Shown here: in pieces, positions 6,986 through 11,561 of the stretch
Layout: each line of letters begins with the position of its first letter
How positions within the stretch are numbered: position 1 is the first letter of the stretch
The notes under the pieces: generated by a model
Told to the model about the DNA's origin: nothing
Databases searched by the model: none
The model's input: only the letters and a program-made list of their open reading frames with translations
Assembly: GCA_030040475.1 (NCBI GenBank)
Contig: JASHTQ010000527.1
Location: 1-11,561, forward strand
Length of the DNA stretch: 11,561 nt
Reading direction: 5' to 3'
Origin: Streptosporangiaceae bacterium
GTDB lineage: Bacteria > Actinomycetota > Actinomycetes > Streptosporangiales > Streptosporangiaceae
Translations under genes and position numbers: made by a program

Positions 6986-8555
6986 AGTGGTAGATGAGAA
7001 TCGTCCCGTCCAGGATGGCGACCGGGCACCAGGCCCGGAGCCAGGCAAGTGAGGAGCGGTTCGCGCTGTTGATCGCGGTCACCGAGGCGGCGACCCAGCC
7101 GTCGACGTGCGCCGGTGCGGTGCCGAGCAGTGACCGCGCGCTGGGAAAGTCCGCGATTGTGATGCCGCGGGGCCCGAAGTAGGCAACCCACGGGTCCCGG
7201 CCCACGCTCCACGAGCGCAGGGCATAGAAGCCCTGGCCCCAGTCCACGTCGGAATCGGTCACCAGCGCGTAGCCCGGCCGGAACGGCCAGGCAGTCCACG
7301 CGATCGAGCCGGGGTAGGACCCTGCGGTGGCGACGAGGGCAAGGCCGAGCAGCACCGCCACGGCCGCCACGGCCAGGCGTCTGGCGAAGGCTGCCGCCAG
7401 CCCGGCCAGCGCGGCCAGCCCGCAGCCCGCGCCGGCCGCCCACAGCGCGAGGACCGGGAGCAGGTAACGCAGCCCGATGTCCTTGGGCGCGGCCAGCGTG
7501 ACCGCGGTGAGCAGGACCGCGGGCAGCCCGACCGCGAGCCCCGCCCGCCGCCGCGGCTCCGGCGCCAGCCACCAGCAGCCGATGGCGCCGGCCGACAACA
7601 GCAGCAGGCCCGCCGCGGGCCACTTGATCAGCAGGCTGAGCGGCCAGTACCACCACCGCCCGCCGGTGTAGGCGATGCCCGCGATGTACCCGGTCGAGCC
7701 GGTGGTGTCGTAGCTGGCCAGATGGCCGATGCCGTCGAGGTACGGCCGGGGCACCAGCAGTGGCACCTGGACCAGCATCGCCGGGTCGAGGGCGAGGTAG
7801 ACTGCCCACACGGCGGCCCAGACGATCAGGGCCGCGAGCCCGGCGCTCTTCAGCGCCGGGACCACACCGGATCGCCACTGCGCCGCGATGACGACGCCAA
7901 GGCCCGACGCGACCACCAGCAGGCCGGTGACCTGCGTCTCCGCCGCGGCCGCCAGGCCGAGCCCCAGCCACGCCAGTGCCCTGGTATCGCGAAGCCGCAG
8001 CCAGCGCAGCAGCGCCCACGAGCTCAGCGCCGTCCCGAGCGCGAACGGCACGTCGGTGCCGTCGAGATGGCCGATGCCGAGGACCAATGGCGAGGCGAGC
8101 CACAGCGCCCCGGCCAGCATCCCTGCGACCGGGCCGGACAGCTCGCCGGCGATGCCGAACAGCACGAACGCCACGCCCGCCGTCTCGGCCAGCGGGACCA
8201 GCCGGGAGGCGAACGTCACCGCGCGTATCTTCCCGGCGGCCAGCTGGGCCGCGACGAAGCGGGCGCCGTAGCTGTACTCGTCGTTGCCCGACCACCGCCC
8301 GTTGGCGGGCACCACGGGGTGGGTGAGCAGGACCGGGAGCACGGCGAGCACCTTGGGCAGCGGCGGGTGCTCGTCGTTGAGCGTCACGTCGTGATGCAGG
8401 AGGACGGCCAGGCCCGCCGACACGTAGACCGGCTCATCGAACGTCGGGGCGTCGGCCCGCGCCTCGGCCAGGCCGAGCGCGAGGAAGCCGGCGGCCAGGA
8501 CGGCGAGCACCGCGAGCGGAATCCTATTGGCCCAGGTCCGCATGGCCTCGTTCAT
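6897..8555 (-). CDS. GT-C fold glycosyltransferase, GT39/ArnT/PMT-like membrane protein
   Basis: This 552-aa polytopic membrane protein probably transfers a sugar from a polyprenyl-phosphate donor to a protein or lipid on the outer face of the membrane. After the first helix (about 12-31) comes the acidic pair D40-E41 in PTFDEPVY, the expected GT-C catalytic position, then EHPPL at 62-66, a typical GT39/ArnT element. GLRYLLPVL (361-369) and TDSDVDWGQGF (433-443) are the other recurrent family motifs. About ten further hydrophobic segments lie between. The ATG at 8555 overlaps the stop of the upstream oxidoreductase (ATGA), with AGGA 6 nt before it; ATG 8543 is an alternative. The last 29 residues, rich in Pro and Arg, are encoded opposite the PAP2 tail. 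Acceptor unknown. Confidence 0.88.
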   Translation of the reverse strand: MNEAMRTWANRIPLAVLAVLAAGFLALGLAEARADAPTFDEPVYVSAGLAVLLHHDVTLNDEHPPLPKVLAVLPVLLTHPVVPANGRWSGNDEYSYGARFVAAQLAAGKIRAVTFASRLVPLAETAGVAFVLFGIAGELSGPVAGMLAGALWLASPLVLGIGHLDGTDVPFALGTALSSWALLRWLRLRDTRALAWLGLGLAAAAETQVTGLLVVASGLGVVIAAQWRSGVVPALKSAGLAALIVWAAVWAVYLALDPAMLVQVPLLVPRPYLDGIGHLASYDTTGSTGYIAGIAYTGGRWWYWPLSLLIKWPAAGLLLLSAGAIGCWWLAPEPRRRAGLAVGLPAVLLTAVTLAAPKDIGLRYLLPVLALWAAGAGCGLAALAGLAAAFARRLAVAAVAVLLGLALVATAGSYPGSIAWTAWPFRPGYALVTDSDVDWGQGFYALRSWSVGRDPWVAYFGPRGITIADFPSARSLLGTAPAHVDGWVAASVTAINSANRSSLAWLRAWCPVAILDGTILIYHFSAPPVRTPALRPPPSPAPLCQGQWSSAR

Positions 8556-9688
8556 AAGGCGTCCTGGCGAGTCCCGGTGTCCGAGGCCCGCTGGATGCTC
8601 GCCAGCAGCTCGTGGTGGCGGACGGCGGCGGCGAAATCGGGCGCGGCCGGCTGCCCGTCGCCGATCGCCCGGGCGAACTCGCGGTACAGCGCGGCGACGT
8701 TCCGCGGCGGACCGGCGGGCACCGCCGCGGGCACCGTGCTGAAGCGCCCGGGCACCGGCAGGTCCACGGCGGAGCCGTCGGGCCGGCAGATGGAGACGGC
8801 CCAGTCGGCGATGTGGATGCCGCCGGGCGCGGCCGGCCGGACCACCACGGTGGCCTCGGTGCCGACAATGCGCACCTCGAAGCCCGGGGTGACCGGCGCG
8901 GAGCCACCCTGCACCGCGACGGACGCCGCCGCGCCGCCTTCGAGCAGGCCGGCCAGGACGACCTGATCAGGAGCGGTCACCGGCACGGTCTGCCCGGTCT
9001 CGATGACCGTGGCCTCCTTGTTGACCAAGGCGACGACGGCCGACACCTGGCGGAGCTCCCCGACCGCCCGGGCCAGGGTGGCCAGGATGTGGCCGGCGGA
9101 AATGCTGAGCACGGTAGCCCCCGCGGCCGCCTCGGCGGCGTAGAGGTTCGCCTGCGGGATCCGGCGCCCCGCCGGGCCTCCGGCCGCTACCACGCTGACC
9201 GTCAGCGGCTGCCCGATGTCGCCGCCCTCGATCAGTTCCCGGACGAACAGCGCCCCGGGCGCCTGGTAACCCTGCAGCCCGACGATGTGACGCAGGCCAC
9301 TCGCCCGGGCCGCCTCGGCCAGGGCGGTCGCCTGGGCAAGGTCCACGCCGAGCGGCCATTCCGAGAACACGTGCTTGCCGGCCGCAAGGGCGGCGCGGAT
9401 CAGCCGGTCGTGCTCGGGAACCTTGACCGCGATCGCCACGGCGTCGACCTCGGGGCTGGACACCAGTTCGTCGTCGTCGGCGAAGGCCAGCGGGATCCCG
9501 AAGACCTCCGCGGTGGCCCTGGCCGTCGCCAGCCGCGTGGTGGCCACGGCGGTGACCTCGAACTCTTCGAGCGCCTGGAGCGCGGGGAGATGGGCGGCGG
9601 TTCCCCAGCCCCTGGCCGGGGTGGCTCCGATGATGCCGATCCGGATCGGCGGTTGGCGCTGCGGCCCGATCGCGCTCACGACCTGCAT
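8552..9688 (-). CDS. Gfo/Idh/MocA-family protein, Gal80-like
   Basis: This 378-aa protein has an N-terminal Rossmann fold (RIGIIGATPARGWGTAAHLPAL, 16-37) for NAD(P) and the usual C-terminal alpha/beta domain. AIAVKVPEHDRLIRAAL followed by AGKHVFSEWPLG (103-114) matches the Gal80-like branch. There the catalytic EKP is replaced by EWP (110-112), so the active-site lysine is missing. The second-domain His is present (His200 in SISAGHIL), but the Asp that usually precedes it is Ser. It may be a dehydrogenase with altered chemistry, or a ligand/NAD(P) sensor as yeast Gal80 is. ATG 9688 has AGG immediately before it; GTG 9679, three codons in, has that AGG at a better distance, so the start is uncertain by three codons. 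It is coupled to the glycosyltransferase gene by ATGA. Confidence 0.88.
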   Translation of the reverse strand: MQVVSAIGPQRQPPIRIGIIGATPARGWGTAAHLPALQALEEFEVTAVATTRLATARATAEVFGIPLAFADDDELVSSPEVDAVAIAVKVPEHDRLIRAALAAGKHVFSEWPLGVDLAQATALAEAARASGLRHIVGLQGYQAPGALFVRELIEGGDIGQPLTVSVVAAGGPAGRRIPQANLYAAEAAAGATVLSISAGHILATLARAVGELRQVSAVVALVNKEATVIETGQTVPVTAPDQVVLAGLLEGGAAASVAVQGGSAPVTPGFEVRIVGTEATVVVRPAAPGGIHIADWAVSICRPDGSAVDLPVPGRFSTVPAAVPAGPPRNVAALYREFARAIGDGQPAAPDFAAAVRHHELLASIQRASDTGTRQDAL

Positions 9689-9730
9689 CCTAGGGCTTTA
9701 CAACTAATCAGATTCACAGACTAGGCAATC
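9689..9730 (-). promoter_or_regulatory. AT-rich gap before the Gal80-like gene, possible internal promoter
   Basis: The 63-bp space between the DUF1684 and oxidoreductase genes is GC-rich at its upstream end and AT-rich over the last 40 bp, unlike the neighbouring coding DNA. Such an island could hold an internal promoter, and GAATCT on the - strand is a possible -10. No convincing -35 and no GATAG-type operator is present. The oxidoreductase and glycosyltransferase may be transcribed both from here and from the DUF1684 promoter. Confidence 0.25.
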
Positions 9731-9749
9731 GGTCCCGGGAGCGCGGGCC
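9731..9749 (-). terminator. Weak hairpin after the DUF1684 stop
   Basis: On the - strand GGCCCG pairs with CGGGACC through one bulged A, with a 6-nt loop, starting 2 nt after the DUF1684 stop codon. There is no T-run. It may attenuate or process the transcript between DUF1684 and the downstream genes, or mean nothing. Confidence 0.25.
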
Positions 9750-9751
9750 GG

Positions 9752-10585
9752 TCAGCGGCGTTCGTACGGGATCTTATCCCCGGCCTCGATCGCCACCGGC
9801 AGCCGGTTCTCCGGCGGCGGCAGCGGGCAGGTCGCCAGGTCCGTGTAGGCGCACGGCAGATTGGTCGCGCGGTTGAAGTCCAGCGCCACGCGCCCGTCCG
9901 GGTCCGGCGCTTGCAGCTGAAGGACCCGGTTGGCCGCGTACGTCGTGATCCCGGAGGTGGCGTCGGTGAACAGGACGGTCAGGCTGCCCGGATCTTGGCC
10001 GGGAAAGGCGGTGAGGCTCAGCGGCTGCCCGTCCAGCTCGAACTCGATCCGCCCGGGAGCGTCGTAGACGTGCTGGAGCCCGTCCACGGCGGCGCCCACC
10101 GTGGTCGGCCGCGGCTGGGCGAACGGCACGAACCGGCCGTCCACGACCCACCGCGGATCCGGCGGGTAGGCGGGCGTGCCGGCGAACCGAAGACGAAGCG
10201 GGGTGTTCGGGTGCCGGGGACGGACGATGTCGTACCCGCCCCGCTTGGCCACCTCGATCACCGCATCGCCCCAGCTCGCGTCGATCCCGCCGCGTTCGGG
10301 AATCACGCCGAACGAGTACCGGCCGCCCACCTCGGCGCCGTCGATCACCAGCTTCTCCCCGTCGCCCAGCTCGACGACCACGCCGTCTTGGCCAGTGCGC
10401 CAGGTGCCCGGAGCGTCGCCGAACCGCTGCGGCGTCTCGGTGAGCCAGTGCAGGCTGGTGATCGCCAGGAAGCCGTGCCTGGCGGCGAGCCGGACGTCGT
10501 GCTGGGCATGCCAGGCACGCCAGGCGGCGGCGAACTCGCCGTGGTCGGCAGCCTCCTGGTGCGCGGCCTGGTCCTGGACAGTCAT
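9752..10585 (-). CDS. DUF1684 family protein
   Basis: This 277-aa soluble protein has no signal peptide or membrane segment. Family hallmarks are the N-terminal HGFLAITSLHWL (37-48), the middle PDPRWVVDGRFVPFAQP, the strand-rich stretch around LTVLFTDATSGITTYAANRVL, and the highly conserved end FNRATNLPCAYTDLATCPLP (237-256) with PPENRLP following it. This end includes Cys245 and Cys253. DUF1684 proteins are widespread in bacteria and predicted to be beta-rich; no biochemical function is established to my knowledge. The conserved Asn-Arg-Asn, Cys-Ala-Tyr and PPPEN residues suggest a binding or catalytic site. The ATG at 10585 follows AAGGA with 8-nt spacing. It is first in the - strand operon, behind a leader of about 120 nt with a strong hairpin. 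Confidence 0.9.
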   Translation of the reverse strand: MTVQDQAAHQEAADHGEFAAAWRAWHAQHDVRLAARHGFLAITSLHWLTETPQRFGDAPGTWRTGQDGVVVELGDGEKLVIDGAEVGGRYSFGVIPERGGIDASWGDAVIEVAKRGGYDIVRPRHPNTPLRLRFAGTPAYPPDPRWVVDGRFVPFAQPRPTTVGAAVDGLQHVYDAPGRIEFELDGQPLSLTAFPGQDPGSLTVLFTDATSGITTYAANRVLQLQAPDPDGRVALDFNRATNLPCAYTDLATCPLPPPENRLPVAIEAGDKIPYERR

Positions 10586-10659
10586 TGGCGGTTTCCTTTC
10601 CGGCTCGTGCAGGCCCGAGGGCGGCGGCCGGTGCCCGCGGCGACGCGTGCGGCGGCCCC

Positions 10660-10685
10660 GGTAGCCCGGCCACGGCCGGGCTACC
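10660..10685 (-). repeat. Perfect 12-bp inverted repeat in the DUF1684 leader
   Basis: GGTAGCCCGGCC (10660-10671) and GGCCGGGCTACC (10674-10685) are exact reverse complements separated by two bases. If transcription starts just after the -10 at 10714-10719, the hairpin lies about 25 nt into the leader and 75 nt upstream of the DUF1684 start. No T-run follows on either strand, so a plain intrinsic terminator is unlikely. Leader stabiliser, attenuator element or protein-binding dyad are all possible. Confidence 0.6.
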
Positions 10686-10713
10686 TCGGTTCCTGGTCGG
10701 GGATCGACTATTC

Positions 10714-10741
10714 AGTTTATTCCGATAGGTAAAATCAACAA
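10714..10741 (-). promoter_or_regulatory. Promoter of the DUF1684 operon with TCCGATAGGTAA operator
   Basis: Read on the - strand there is TTGTTG (10741-10736), a 16-nt spacer, and TAAACT (10719-10714), an acceptable -35/-10 pair. The spacer contains the 12-base sequence TCCGATAGGTAA (written on the + strand at 10721-10732), identical to the site before the PAP2 gene. Because it lies between -35 and -10, bound protein should repress. The flanks form a partial dyad TTATTCC-GATA-GGTAAAA. Its reversed orientation relative to the PAP2 site is expected for a near-palindromic operator. Confidence 0.5.
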
Positions 10742-10782
10742 TAGGGTAACGGCCAAGGCCGTCGTTGCCCGGGTCATCGCGC

Positions 10783-10800
10783 CGGACACGGCGGACACGG
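10783..10800. repeat. Tandem duplicate of CGGACACGG
   Basis: Two exact adjacent copies of the 9-mer CGGACACGG occupy 10783-10791 and 10792-10800, about 100 nt upstream of the methyltransferase start. A paired activator site is conceivable, but two short GC-rich copies are weak evidence. Confidence 0.3.
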
Positions 10801-10900
10801 TGGATCGGGCGGTCGGCGTCGGACTCGTCGCCCTCGCATTACCCGGCGCAACCACCGGGAACGCGATACCGAGCCGGTTTTGTCTGGCAGGCTTGGCCTT

Positions 10901-11561
10901 GTGGCTGACCCCTACCATGGCCTCGCCGCCGACTACGACTGGATATTCGACGACGGCGCGCTGGCCGGTGGAGCCGCGATCAACCAGCCCGCCACGGCGC
11001 GTCTGTTCCGGCGGATCCGCCCGGCCGGCGCCGTGCTCGACGCGGCCTGCGGGAGCGGCATCGACGCGGCGGTGCTCGCCCGCCGGGGCTTCAGCGTGCG
11101 GGCGGCGGACGGGAGCGAGGCGATGGTCCAGGTCGCGGCGGCGCGATTCCGCCGGGAAGCGCTGGCGATCCCGGTCCAGCGTTGCCTGTGGGCGGACCTG
11201 CCCGCCGCGATCGACGAGCGGTTCGACGTCGTGCTCTGCACCGGCAACGCGCTGGTGCACGCCGCCGGCCGCGATGGCATGGTCCAGGCCCTCACCGGGC
11301 TGCGGCAGACGGCACGTCCCGGAGGCCACGTGGTCGTCGATTCGCGTAACTGGGAGAGGCTGCACGCCGAGCGCCGGGTCGTCGAGGTGATGGGCGGAGT
11401 GAAGATGCGCGGCGGGCGCCGGTGCGTCGTGCTGTACGCCTGGGAGATACCGGATCGCCTCGGCCAGGAGCACATCGCTCACCTGGTGTTCCTGTTCGAG
11501 GACGGCCGCCAGATCGAGCCGCACGAATACCGGCTCTCGTTCCGCCCCTTCACGCTCGGGG
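10901..11561 (+). CDS. Class I SAM-dependent methyltransferase, glycine/sarcosine N-methyltransferase-like (3' end missing)
   Basis: The reading frame from GTG 10901 runs off the window with 220 codons visible. The translation begins VADPYHGLAADYDWIF. Motif I is VLDAACGSGIDAAVLARRG (about 46-64) for AdoMet binding, followed by the acidic-loop region RAADGSEAMV. Motif IV is FDVVLCTGNALVHA, and the post-motif ARPGGHVVVDSRNWE resembles the GNSxxH and DxRNxx elements of glycine/sarcosine N-methyltransferases, a small-molecule amine methylating group. The acceptor is therefore only suggested. AGG at 10889-10891 is 9 nt upstream of the GTG; TTG 10880 is an in-frame alternative. It diverges from the DUF1684 operon and no GATAG-type site faces it closely. 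Confidence 0.82.
   Translation, partial: MADPYHGLAADYDWIFDDGALAGGAAINQPATARLFRRIRPAGAVLDAACGSGIDAAVLARRGFSVRAADGSEAMVQVAAARFRREALAIPVQRCLWADLPAAIDERFDVVLCTGNALVHAAGRDGMVQALTGLRQTARPGGHVVVDSRNWERLHAERRVVEVMGGVKMRGGRRCVVLYAWEIPDRLGQEHIAHLVFLFEDGRQIEPHEYRLSFRPFTLG

Larger units (their letters stand above)
10586..10900. other. Intergenic region between divergent DUF1684 and methyltransferase genes
   Basis: This 315-bp stretch holds no convincing gene. From left to right it contains the DUF1684 Shine-Dalgarno, GC-rich leader DNA with a repeated GGCGGCC, a 12-bp perfect hairpin (10660-10685), the AT-rich DUF1684 promoter with the TCCGATAGGTAA site (10714-10741), a small dyad ACGGCC-AA-GGCCGT (10749-10762) and a tandem 9-bp repeat (10783-10800). 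No clear promoter for the rightward methyltransferase is visible. Confidence 0.6.

Noticed and set aside
7022..7038. Hairpin CCGGGC-ACCAG-GCCCGG, 36 nt after the PAP2 stop
   Set aside because: It is a 6-bp stem with no T-run inside glycosyltransferase coding sequence; not distinguishable from chance in GC-rich DNA.
7722..8966. + strand frame of 414 codons opposite the glycosyltransferase and oxidoreductase
   Set aside because: It crosses two unrelated real genes on the other strand and has shadow composition (Gly/Arg/Gln/His-rich).
10712..11524. - strand frame opposite the methyltransferase, ending in a hydrophobic 21-residue segment
   Set aside because: The body is Arg/Asp/His-rich shadow sequence. 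The hydrophobic tail (MTRATTALAV...) merely reads through the AT-rich DUF1684 promoter and has no ribosome site.

Overview
The window is from a very GC-rich genome with strong G/C bias at third codon positions, GTG starts, ATGA gene overlaps and tightly packed genes. Together with the protein families this points to an actinobacterium, most likely a soil or filamentous lineage; the genus cannot be read from the sequence. There are no RNA genes, mobile elements or CRISPR arrays. Ten protein genes account for almost all of it.

Left part (1-5876, + strand): a complete five-gene Dpp/Opp-type ABC importer operon in the order lipoprotein binding protein, permease, permease, ATPase, ATPase. Gaps are 7 and 12 nt and the last junctions overlap (8 and 4 nt), so it reads as one transcript from a promoter at about 50-80. 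Its substrate (peptide, nickel chelate, opine, oligosaccharide and so on) is not evident.

Middle part: after a 125-bp gap comes a single + strand gene for a PAP2_3 (inositolphosphorylceramide-synthase-like) membrane phosphatase/transferase (6002-6985). Its 3' end overlaps by 89 bp, tail to tail, the 3' end of a - strand operon. Read from its own promoter near 10714-10741, that operon is: DUF1684 protein (10585-9752), Gal80-like Gfo/Idh/MocA protein lacking the usual catalytic lysine (9688-8552), and a GT-C/GT39-type polytopic glycosyltransferase (8555-6897), the last two joined by an ATGA overlap. At the right edge a class I SAM methyltransferase with glycine/sarcosine-N-methyltransferase-like motifs starts at 10901 and runs off the window.

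The least expected signal is regulatory. The sequence TCCGATAGGTAA occurs twice (5951-5962 and 10721-10732), both times in AT-rich islands directly upstream of a -10-like box: once before the PAP2 gene, once, in opposite orientation, before the DUF1684 operon. A related dyad centred on the same GATAG core (64-78) overlaps the -10-like box of the transporter operon. The simplest reading is one transcription factor, not encoded here, co-regulating all three units, which would tie transporter, lipid phosphatase, glycosyltransferase, DUF1684 and Gal80-like protein into one response. A 12-bp perfect hairpin also lies in the DUF1684 leader. The shared motif is seen directly; the regulon is inference.
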